NCBI RefSeq assembly: GCF_016860545.1
Contig: NZ_BNEB01000001.1
Coordinates: forward strand, 310,001-374,000
DNA length: 64,000 bases
Direction of reading: 5' to 3'
DNA from: Streptomyces asoensis
GTDB lineage: Bacteria; Actinomycetota; Actinomycetes; Streptomycetales; Streptomycetaceae
Shown here: positions 27,069 to 34,459 of the stretch, piece after piece
Position numbering within the stretch: position 1 is the stretch's first letter
How the letters are laid out: each line of letters starts with the position of its first letter
Translations under genes and position numbers: made by a program
Notes under the pieces: generated by a model
Databases searched by the model: none
Told to the model about the DNA's origin: nothing
Seen by the model: the letters and a program-made list of their open reading frames with translations, nothing else

Positions 27069-27478
27069 CAGACGAGTCGGGCTGTACGCCGGGTTCTGTC
27101 GCCCGGCTGCCTCGCGGCGGCCGGGGAGACGGCCATCCATCTAGGGCCGACGTTGCCGCCGGCCTCGTGCGGTCTACCCGGGGACTCGGGCGGGCAGCCC
27201 TCGAACGTCCTCGCAGAAACACCGGGGTGTTTCCTTTTGACCTTGCTCCAAGTGGGGTTTACCTAGCTGCCCAGGTCACCCTGGGCACTGGTGGTCTCTT
27301 ACACCACCGTTTCACCCTTACCCGATGCCGGAGCGCCGGGCGGTCTGTTTTCTGTGGCACTGTCCCGCGGGTCACCCCGGGTGGCCGTTAGCCACCACCT
27401 TGCCCTGTGGAGCCCGGACGTTCCTCGGGAAGTCCCGTGAGGGACTCCACGCGGCCGTCCGCCCGGCTCGTCTGCCGT
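27069..27478 (-). ncRNA. rnpB: RNase P RNA (rnpB), bacterial type A
   Basis: Read on the minus strand this is the catalytic RNA of RNase P, which matures tRNA 5' ends. Recognisable pieces, in order, are the 5' helix starting GCAGACGAGCCGGGCGG, the universally conserved GAGGAA-x-GTCCGGGCTCC region, ACAGAAA, GTAAGGGTGAAACGGTG, AGAGACCACC, GGTAAACCCC, AGATGGATGGCCG, and near the 3' end ACAGAACCCGGCG pairing back to the start. Length about 410 nt is normal for streptomycetes. Ends are approximate. Its 5' about 90 nt overlap the 3' end of the EamA gene on the same strand, so its promoter must lie inside that coding region or it is processed from read-through. Confidence 0.95.
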
Positions 27479-28440
27479 GGCGACCATGTTACCGGGCGCG
27501 CGTCGCTCTTCGGGCCCCCGGCCGCCTCGGGCAGCACGGCCACGCCCGGGGCCGGTGCGGCCCCGGGCGCGGGCGCCTCGTGCTTCGGGCCCGCGGCCGT
27601 CGCCAGGACCGAGCCCGCCAGGATCAGGGTGAAGGCGGCCAGGACGGCGGCGGTCAGGGGCTCGTCCAGGAACAGCGCGCCAGCCGCCACCGCGACCGCC
27701 GGGTTGACGTAGGTGATGACCGTCGAACGGGTCGGACCGATCTCCTTGATCAGTTCGAGGAACGCCACGAAGGCGACCGCCGTGCAGACGACGCCCAGGG
27801 CCGCCAGCGCCGTCAGGACCGGGGCGTCGGGCATCCGCGACGGCCAGGACACCGCGGCGGCCGGTGCGTAGACGAGCGCCGCCAGGGTCAGGCAGGGGAC
27901 GATGAGATGGAGGGTGGGGACGTCCTTGAGGCGGCGGGCCGCGATCAGCGGGGCCGTCGCGTAGCCGATCACCGTCAGCAGCACCTCGCCCAGGGACCTC
28001 GCGTCGCCGCCGGTCAGATGCGGGACCGTCAGGACGGCCACCCCGGCGAGCCCCACCGCGAGGCCCACCGTCCGCCGTATGCCCAGCACCTCCGTGTCGC
28101 CCAGGATGCGCGCCGCCAGCACTCCGACGATCGGGACGCCCGCGACCAGCAGGCCGGCCGTCGAGCTGGACAGGTGGCGTTCGGCGTCCGTGAGCGTGAA
28201 CCACGGGCCGATGATCTCGATGACCGCGAAGGCGAGCATGGGCTTCCAGTGGGCGCGCACCGTCCGGGCCAGACCCCGCTGCCGCAGCGCGAAGGGCAGC
28301 AGGAGGGCCGCGCCGAGCGCACATCGCGTGAACACGACCATGGACGGGGAGAGGTCCTCCACCGCCACTTTGATCATCAGGTAGGGGATGCCCCAGACCA
28401 CTCCCATCAGGGAGAACAGGAACCAGCCGCGTGCAGTCAT
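27388..28440 (-). CDS. EamA/DMT-family transporter
   Basis: 350 residues. Ten hydrophobic helices in two halves (for example WFLFSLMGVVWGIPYLMIKVA and VITYVNPAVAVAAGALFLDE, the second a typical EamA signature) identify a drug/metabolite exporter. After about residue 285 the protein continues as an Ala/Pro-rich cytoplasmic tail. The final about 30 codons lie inside rnpB, and the stop codon TAA belongs to a conserved RNase P segment. So the last residues are constrained by RNA rather than protein function. It lies 25 nt after an AraC regulator on the same strand, suggesting one transcript. Confidence 0.88.
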   Translation of the reverse strand: MTARGWFLFSLMGVVWGIPYLMIKVAVEDLSPSMVVFTRCALGAALLLPFALRQRGLARTVRAHWKPMLAFAVIEIIGPWFTLTDAERHLSSSTAGLLVAGVPIVGVLAARILGDTEVLGIRRTVGLAVGLAGVAVLTVPHLTGGDARSLGEVLLTVIGYATAPLIAARRLKDVPTLHLIVPCLTLAALVYAPAAAVSWPSRMPDAPVLTALAALGVVCTAVAFVAFLELIKEIGPTRSTVITYVNPAVAVAAGALFLDEPLTAAVLAAFTLILAGSVLATAAGPKHEAPAPGAAPAPGVAVLPEAAGGPKSDARPVTWSPRQTSRADGRVESLTGLPEERPGSTGQGGG

Positions 28441-28465
28441 ACCGGCAGTGTCGGGCCGGTCCCGG

Positions 28466-29287
28466 TCAGGCGTCTTGAACGCTGTTGCGGTAGGCCGCCG
28501 GGGTCACGCCCAGCACGCGGCGGAACCAGCGGGTGAGGTGGGCCTGGTCGGCGAAGCCCACCAGCGCGGCGACCTCCGCCGGACGCAGCCCCGACTCCAG
28601 CAGCCCGCGGGCCCGGGCCACCCGGTACTGGGCCAGCCAGGCGTACGGCGGCATCCCGGTCGTCGTCCGGAACGCGCGCAGGAGCTGGTAGCGGGACAGG
28701 CCCAGGTCCGCCGCCAGGTCGGCCAGCGAGGGCGGGGCGAGGAGTTCGTCGGCGAGGCGGGTGCGGACCGCGCGGGTGAGCTGTTCGGCGCCGGCGACCG
28801 TGTCGCACACCGGCCGGGCCGTCGAGTGGCGCCGGGCCAGGGCCGTCAGCAGCCACGGGAAACGCGACTCGGCCTCCAGGGGGTCGGGGCAGGCGGCAAG
28901 TTCCGTGTGCGTGCGGCGCAGCGCGGCGGCCAGTTCGGGGTCGTCGATCAGCGGCTCACGGAAGTGCGGTACGCCGCCGAGGGTGCCCTCGGCGAGGAGG
29001 GCGGGGCCCGCGTACAGGGCGCGGTAGGCGTAGCCGTCGGTGTCGTTGCCCGGGCCTCCGGTGTGGGTCTCGCCGGGGGCGAGCACCACGATGGAGCCGG
29101 GACCGGTCCTGATGTGACCGCCGCGGTAGGCGATGACCTCCGAGCCGCCCACGCAGACGCCGACGGTGAACTCCTCGTGGGCGTGCGGGGCGTAGACGTG
29201 CCGGTCGAAGCGTGCGGTGAGGAGGTCCAGGGGCGGACCGCAGCGGCCCAGCCGGGCTCTCGTCCACAACGCCTGTTCACGACTCAT
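28466..29287 (-). CDS. AraC-family regulator with cupin sensor
   Basis: 273 residues from the ATG at 29287 (MSREQALW), preceded by a GGGGGTGGG ribosome site; longer frames only add low-complexity sequence. The N-terminal about 140 residues are an AraC-type cupin (HVYAPHAHEEFTVGVC and VVLAPGETHTGG). Two helix-turn-helix motifs close the protein (LADLAADLGLSRYQLLRAF and PAEVAALVGFADQAHLTRWF, with GVTPAAYR at the end). It precedes the EamA exporter by 25 nt, so it probably controls that exporter in response to a small effector. Confidence 0.88.
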   Translation of the reverse strand: MSREQALWTRARLGRCGPPLDLLTARFDRHVYAPHAHEEFTVGVCVGGSEVIAYRGGHIRTGPGSIVVLAPGETHTGGPGNDTDGYAYRALYAGPALLAEGTLGGVPHFREPLIDDPELAAALRRTHTELAACPDPLEAESRFPWLLTALARRHSTARPVCDTVAGAEQLTRAVRTRLADELLAPPSLADLAADLGLSRYQLLRAFRTTTGMPPYAWLAQYRVARARGLLESGLRPAEVAALVGFADQAHLTRWFRRVLGVTPAAYRNSVQDA

Positions 29288-29484
29288 CCGCCCACCCCCG
29301 TGCGACCGTCCTGCGCCGTCAGCCCGTGCCGTCCGTCTGCGATGCCCGGCCCGCATGTGCCGTCCGGCAGGTGCAACGCTCCGGCGGTGCGGATCCATGC
29401 CCCGGCAACGGCTCCGGCCCCGGCGGGGGCGCCGGACCGTACGCCGTACGCTGTCGAGCAGAGCTCGATCGAAGGAGATTCACC

Positions 29485-30276
29485 GTGCTGGTCCTGCTGC
29501 CTCCCTCCGAGGGCAAGGCGTCGTTCGGGCGTGGCGCCCCGCTCAAGCCGCAGGCGCTCTCCCTGCCGGGACTCGGCGCCGCCCGCGAGACCGTCCTCGA
29601 CGAGCTGGTCGAGCTGTGCGCGGCCGACGAGGACAAGGCGCGCGAGGTGCTCGGGCTGAGCGAGGGACTGCGCGGCGAGATCGCCAAGAACACGGAGCTG
29701 CGCACGGCGCCGGCCCGTCCCGCCGGGGAGGTCTACACGGGAGTCCTCTACGACGCCCTCGGGCTGGCCTCTCTCGACGCGGCCGCCAAGCGGCGCGCGG
29801 CCAGGTCGCTGCTGGTCTTCTCCGGTCTCTGGGGGGCCGTCCGGGTCACGGACCGCATCCCTTCCTACCGCTGCTCGATGGGCGTCAAGCTGCCTGGTCT
29901 CGGGGCGCTGGCGACGTACTGGCGCACCCCGATGGCGTCGGTGCTGCCCGAGGCGGCCGGACAGGGGCTGGTCCTCGACCTGCGGTCGGCCGCCTACGCG
30001 GCCGCGTGGAAGCCGACGGGCGAGGTCGCGGGGCGGACGGCGAGCGTACGGGTGCTGCACGCGCCGACGCGGAAGGTCGTCAGCCACTTCAACAAGGCGA
30101 CGAAGGGCCGCATCGTGCGCGCTCTGCTCACGGCCGGGATCTCCCCGGCGGGTCCCGCCGAGCTGGTGGAGGCGCTGCGGGACCTCGGCCACGTGGTGGA
30201 GGAGAAGGCGCCCTCGGGGCCGAAGGCCGGAACGACGCCCTGGACGCTGGACGTGCTCGTGGACGAGGTGCACTGA
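29485..30276 (+). CDS. yaaA: peroxide-stress protein YaaA (UPF0246)
   Basis: 263 residues, GTG with AAGGAG 6 nt upstream. Family marks are the start MLVLLPPSEGKA, the central YTGVLYDALGL and LLVFSGLWGAVR, and SHFNKATKGRIVRALL near the end. YaaA lowers free iron under hydrogen peroxide in E. coli and binds DNA. The gene stands alone, divergent from the AraC gene across a 197-nt spacer. Confidence 0.92.
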   Translation: MLVLLPPSEGKASFGRGAPLKPQALSLPGLGAARETVLDELVELCAADEDKAREVLGLSEGLRGEIAKNTELRTAPARPAGEVYTGVLYDALGLASLDAAAKRRAARSLLVFSGLWGAVRVTDRIPSYRCSMGVKLPGLGALATYWRTPMASVLPEAAGQGLVLDLRSAAYAAAWKPTGEVAGRTASVRVLHAPTRKVVSHFNKATKGRIVRALLTAGISPAGPAELVEALRDLGHVVEEKAPSGPKAGTTPWTLDVLVDEVH

Positions 30277-30377
30277 ACCGGGCCTCTTCACCGGGCCGCC
30301 GTCGGGCCACCGTCAGCCCATTGCAGCATTTGCAACGCCCTTTGCGCGTGGTGCACACCGGGGGCAGGATGAGGCGC

Positions 30378-31040
30378 ATGACCTCACCCCTGCCCTCCTC
30401 TTCGGCTGCCTCCGTACTGGATCTGGCCCCGGTCGTGCCGGTGCTGGTCGTCGAGGACGTGGCCGACGCCGTACCCCTGGCGCGGGCGCTGGTGGCGGGC
30501 GGGCTGCCCGCGATCGAGGTGACGCTGCGGACGCCGGTCGCGCTCGACGCGGTCCGGGCGATCTCCGGGGTGGTCCCGGAGGCGGTCGTCGGGGCCGGGA
30601 CGGTGATCACGCCCGCGCAGGTCACGGCGTGCGGGGAGGCCGGGGCGCGGTTCCTGGTGAGTCCCGGCTGGACGGAGGCCCTGCTGACGGCGATGCGCGC
30701 GTCCGGGGTGCCGTTCCTGCCCGGGGTGTCGACCACGTCGGAGGTCGTCGCGCTGCTGGAGCGGGGGGTGCGGGACATGAAGTTCTTCCCCGCGCAGGCC
30801 GCGGGCGGTACGGCCTACCTCAGGTCGCTGGCCGGGCCGCTCCCCCAGGCCCGTTTCTGCCCGACCGGTGGGATCGGCCCCGACAACGCGCCGGAGTACC
30901 TGGCCCTGCCCAATGTCGGCTGTGTGGGCGGGAGCTGGATGGTCCCCGCGGACGCGGTCGCGGCCCGGGACTGGACCCGCGTCGAGCGGCTGGCGCGGGC
31001 CGCCTCGGACCTCAGGGCCGCAGGTGGGACGTGTCGTTGA
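30378..31040 (+). CDS. eda: KDPG/KHG aldolase
   Basis: 220 residues from the ATG at 30378 (AGGATGAGG upstream). Cleaves 2-keto-3-deoxy-6-phosphogluconate to pyruvate and glyceraldehyde-3-phosphate in Entner-Doudoroff or sugar-acid catabolism. The catalytic Glu is in AIEVTLRTP and the Schiff-base Lys in VRDMKFFPAQAAGG; FCPTGGI is the phosphate-binding end. No other Entner-Doudoroff gene is adjacent, so the substrate route is open. The 3' end overlaps the converging RNase H gene by 29 nt. Confidence 0.92.
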   Translation: MTSPLPSSSAASVLDLAPVVPVLVVEDVADAVPLARALVAGGLPAIEVTLRTPVALDAVRAISGVVPEAVVGAGTVITPAQVTACGEAGARFLVSPGWTEALLTAMRASGVPFLPGVSTTSEVVALLERGVRDMKFFPAQAAGGTAYLRSLAGPLPQARFCPTGGIGPDNAPEYLALPNVGCVGGSWMVPADAVAARDWTRVERLARAASDLRAAGGTCR

Positions 31041-32520
31041 GCAGTCGGACGCTGGCGTTGCCGTCCGCGTAGTAGGCCACCGCCGACACCGAGGCGGCCG
31101 ACAGTTCCATCCGGAACAGCGACTCGGGCGGGGCTCCCAGGGCGAGGCGGACGAACGTCTTGATCGGGGTCACATGGGTGACCAGCAGGACCGTGCGGCC
31201 CGCGTACCGCGCGACCAGTCTGTCCCGGGTGGCCGCGATCCGGGTCGCGGTCGCCGCGAAGCTCTCGCCGCCGCCGGTCGGCTCGGCCTCGGGGTCGGCC
31301 AGCCAGGCGTTCAGGTCCTCGGGGTGGCGCTCGCGCACCTCGCCGAAGGTCAGTCCCTCCCAGGCCCCGAAGTCGGTCTCGATCAGCCCGTCCTCGACGG
31401 TGACCTCCAGCCCGAGGCGGGCGGCGACCGCACCGGCGGTCTCCCGGGTGCGGGCGAGCGGGGAGGCGAGGATGTGCTGGATGGTCCCCCGGCGGGCGAA
31501 GGCGGCGGCGACCCGCTCGGCCTGCTCCCTGCCGACGTCCGACAGCGAGGGGTCGGTGCCGCCGCTGCCGGAGAACCGCTTCTGCGGCGTGAGCGGGGTC
31601 TCGCCGTGCCGCAGCAGGACGAAGGTGGCGGGCGCCCCGAGATCGGGTGCCGCGCCCCAGCCGACGGACGGCGTGACGCCCGGCCCCCCTTCCGCTGCCC
31701 GGCCCGCGTCAGGCGCCGGGCCCGCCACAGTGACCGCAGCCTGGGCGGCGACGGCGCGGACCGCGCGGCGGTCGGCGCGGGTCTTTGTCGCGTCCTCCCC
31801 GCCACCGCTTCCCGCCGCCCGCCCACCGGCGGCATCGGCGACCGGCGCGACCGGCACGGCCGACGCGTCCTCCGTGGCCGATGGGGCCGGGTCCGAGGCG
31901 GTCGCCGGGTCCGAGGAGGGAGTCGGGGCCGCGGAGGGAGTCGGGGCCGCGGAGGCGGCCGGGGTCGGGCGGGAGCGGGTCAGGGCCTCGCGGGCCTTGG
32001 CCGCGCCCGCCGCCGCGTCGCCGGGCGGAGCGGCGGGCTCGGGGACGGCCGGGGTCTCACGGACGCGGGCGCCGAGCCCGGCCCGCGAGGCCGACGCCTC
32101 CCACTGCTCGCCCCGCTTGCCCGCGTCCATCGCCTCGTTCGCCAGGCGGTCGGCGTGCTTGTTCCGCTCGCGGGGGATCCACTCGTACGTGACCTGTGCG
32201 GCCGGAAGGACGTGTGCCGCCTCCGCCGCCAGCGGCTTCATGTCGGGGTGCTTGATCTTCCAGCGGCCCGACATCTGCTCGACGACCAGCTTGGAGTCCA
32301 TGCGCACCCGCACCGTCGCCGACGGGTCGAGTTCCCGGGCGGCGCGCAGACCGGCCACCAGCCCCCGGTACTCGGCGACGTTGTTGGTGGCCACGCCGAT
32401 GTACTCGGCACGCTCGGCGAGCGTCTCCCCCGTCGCCGCGTCGATCACCACGCTGCCGTAGCCCGCCGGACCCGGGTTGCCCCGTGACCCGCCGTCGGCC
32501 TCGACGATGAACTCCCGCAC
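31012..32520 (-). CDS. bifunctional RNase H / phosphatase (acid phosphatase-like)
   Basis: 502 residues, GTG start. Residues 1-140 are type-I RNase H with Asp in VEADGGSRGN, Glu in VAEYRGLVAGL, Asp in RMDSKLVVEQM and the last Asp in NKHADRLANEA. A long Ala/Pro/Thr-rich linker (about 150-290) leads to a histidine-phosphatase domain with LLRHGET, SPLARTRETA and LLVTHVTPIK. The fusion is well known in actinobacteria, where the second domain has been reported as acid phosphatase (alpha-ribazole phosphatase-like). The enzyme removes RNA from RNA-DNA hybrids. It is first in a run with the zinc-ribbon and Nif3 genes. Confidence 0.93.
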   Translation of the reverse strand: MREFIVEADGGSRGNPGPAGYGSVVIDAATGETLAERAEYIGVATNNVAEYRGLVAGLRAARELDPSATVRVRMDSKLVVEQMSGRWKIKHPDMKPLAAEAAHVLPAAQVTYEWIPRERNKHADRLANEAMDAGKRGEQWEASASRAGLGARVRETPAVPEPAAPPGDAAAGAAKAREALTRSRPTPAASAAPTPSAAPTPSSDPATASDPAPSATEDASAVPVAPVADAAGGRAAGSGGGEDATKTRADRRAVRAVAAQAAVTVAGPAPDAGRAAEGGPGVTPSVGWGAAPDLGAPATFVLLRHGETPLTPQKRFSGSGGTDPSLSDVGREQAERVAAAFARRGTIQHILASPLARTRETAGAVAARLGLEVTVEDGLIETDFGAWEGLTFGEVRERHPEDLNAWLADPEAEPTGGGESFAATATRIAATRDRLVARYAGRTVLLVTHVTPIKTFVRLALGAPPESLFRMELSAASVSAVAYYADGNASVRLLNDTSHLRP

Positions 32521-32588
32521 GACGTACGCCCCTTGCTGCCGCTGTCGTTACCGCTACCGCTGTGGCTGCCGGTCGGCCGGTCGGCCGG

Positions 32589-33332
32589 CTACAGACCCGA
32601 CTCGGACGTGCGCACGAGGATGCGACGGCAGTTCTCGCACCGCAGGACCGTGTCGGACGGCGCCTTGCGGATCTCGGCCAGCTCGGTGATGGCGAGCTCC
32701 TGACGGCACCCCTGGCAGGTGCGCTGGTAGAGCTTGGCCGCGCCGACGCCGCCCTGCTGCTCGCGCAGCTTCTCGTACAGCTTGAGCAGATCGGCGGGCA
32801 CGCTGGCCGCGACGACCTCGCGCTCCTTGGCGACGGTCGCGGCCTCGCCGTCGAACCCCTCGACGGCCGCGTCCCGGCGCGCGAGCGCGTCGTCGATCCT
32901 GCCCTGGACGGAACCGACCCGCTCGGTCAGCTCGGCGGCCCGCTCCTGCGCGCTCTCACGGCGCTCCATGATCTCCAGGACGACGTCCTCGAGGTCGCCC
33001 TGGCGCTTGGCGAGGGAGACGATCTCCCGCTGGAGGTTCTCCAGGTCCTTCGGGGAGGTGACGGCCCCGGAGTCCAGCCGCTGCTGGTCACGGGCGGCGC
33101 GCTGGCGGACCTGGTCGACGTCCTGCTCGGCCTTGGTCTGCTCGCGGGCGGTGTCGCTCTCCTCGGTCTGCGCGGCGACGAGGAGGTCGCGCAGCTGCGT
33201 GAGGTCCTTGTTCAGCGACTCGATCTCGGCGTGCTCGGGGAGGGACCTCCTCTTGTGCGCGAGCTGCTGGAGTCGGGCGTCGAGGGCCTGGACGTCGAGG
33301 AGTCGGATCTGGTCGGCGGGCGCGGCGTTCAG
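32589..33332 (-). CDS. CT398-type coiled-coil zinc-ribbon protein (CTG start)
   Basis: 247 residues read from a CTG at 33332. In this frame a TAG lies 7 codons upstream and no ATG, GTG or TTG lies between it and the coiled-coil region; the first ATG (32969) would delete half the protein. The CTG overlaps the Nif3 stop (CTGA), giving N-terminus LNAAPADQIRLLDVQALDAR, which is the expected start for streptomycete family members. Residues 10-180 are a coiled coil with heptads. The C-terminal zinc ribbon has C-x2-C twice (CQGCRQEL, LRCENCRRIL). Function unknown; homologues may bind nucleic acid or the flagellar/secretion machinery. Confidence 0.85.
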   Translation of the reverse strand: MNAAPADQIRLLDVQALDARLQQLAHKRRSLPEHAEIESLNKDLTQLRDLLVAAQTEESDTAREQTKAEQDVDQVRQRAARDQQRLDSGAVTSPKDLENLQREIVSLAKRQGDLEDVVLEIMERRESAQERAAELTERVGSVQGRIDDALARRDAAVEGFDGEAATVAKEREVVAASVPADLLKLYEKLREQQGGVGAAKLYQRTCQGCRQELAITELAEIRKAPSDTVLRCENCRRILVRTSESGL

Positions 33333-34204
33333 TTGGGGGCTCCCATTGAGCTAGAGGTGGTGTTGGACGCCGCGTGGGCGGTCCAGGGGTCGGTGACCGC
33401 GGCGGAGACATGGACCCTGAGGCCCCATCCCCGCCGGTCGGAGATCTCGTCGAGCTGGGCGGCCGCCAGCTCGCACCAGGGCCATTCGGTGGCCCAGTGC
33501 GCCGCGTCGAGCAGCGCGAGAGGTGAGTGGGCGCCGTGGGCGCGGTCCGCGATGAACTCCGACGCCGGGTGGTGGCGCAGGTCCGCGGTGAGGAAGGCGT
33601 CGACGCCGGCCGCGCGGACGTGGTCGAAGAGGCTGTCGCCGGAACCGCCGCTGACGGCGACGGTCCGCACGAGGGCCTCCGGGTCCCCCGCCACCCGGAT
33701 TCCCTGCGCGGTGGCGGGCAGCCGCTCGGCGGCGCGGGCGGCGAACTCGCGGACGGTGAGCGGGTGGTCGAGCTCGCAGACGCGGCCGAGGCCGCGCCGC
33801 CCCTCGGGGTCGCCCGGGTCCGGCACGAGAGGCCGCAGGACCCGCAGGTCGAGCGCGCCGGCGAGGGCGTCGCTCACCCCGGGATCGGCGGTGTCGGCGT
33901 TGGTGTGGGCGACGTGCAGGGCGATGTCGTTCTTGATGAGGGTGTGCACGACGCGGCCCTTGAAGGTGGAGGCCGCGACGGTCGTCGTCCCGCGCAGGTA
34001 CAGCGGATGGTGGGTGACGAGCAGGTCGGCCCCGAGCCGCACGGCTTCCTCGACGATCTCCTGGACGGGATCGACGGCGAACAGGACCCGGGAGACCTCC
34101 TGCCCGGGGTCGCCCACGACCGTGCCGACCGCGTCCCAGGACTCGGCCCGCTCGGCGGGCCACAGGGTCTCCAGCGCGGCGATGACTTCAGACAGACGGG
34201 GCAC
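33329..34204 (-). CDS. Nif3-like dinuclear-metal protein
   Basis: 291 residues, GTG start. Motifs LLVTHHPLYLRG and LHVAHTNADTA supply the N-terminal metal ligands, and the C-terminal DAFLTADLRHHPASE and ALLDAAHWATEW supply the rest. These hexameric proteins resemble GTP cyclohydrolase I type 2; their substrate is unknown. The gene is overlapped by 4 nt with the zinc-ribbon gene, a pairing conserved in actinobacteria. Confidence 0.93.
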   Translation of the reverse strand: MPRLSEVIAALETLWPAERAESWDAVGTVVGDPGQEVSRVLFAVDPVQEIVEEAVRLGADLLVTHHPLYLRGTTTVAASTFKGRVVHTLIKNDIALHVAHTNADTADPGVSDALAGALDLRVLRPLVPDPGDPEGRRGLGRVCELDHPLTVREFAARAAERLPATAQGIRVAGDPEALVRTVAVSGGSGDSLFDHVRAAGVDAFLTADLRHHPASEFIADRAHGAHSPLALLDAAHWATEWPWCELAAAQLDEISDRRGWGLRVHVSAAVTDPWTAHAASNTTSSSMGAPN

Positions 34205-34459
34205 GGGGAAAGGCTACCTGGCCCTCCCACGAGGACCTACCGGTGCCGTCGAAGCGGCGGGGACGGCCGGGGCGGCCGTCCCCGAATCGACGGCTGGACG
34301 ACGGGAGGACGACGGGAGGACGACCCGAGGAGGATGCACACGCTTTCCGCGCCCCTCAGGAGAATCGCTTCTGCACCACTCTTACGAGGGAAGAAGACCG
34401 CTCGGCGGTCCCGCGTCCGCGCGTACGAAAACTAGCTTCGTCGCCGGAGGTGACGCACG

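Noticed and set aside
27060..27480. tRNA or tmRNA at the conserved structured region
   Set aside because: Conserved segments match RNase P RNA throughout; no tRNA-like end is seen.
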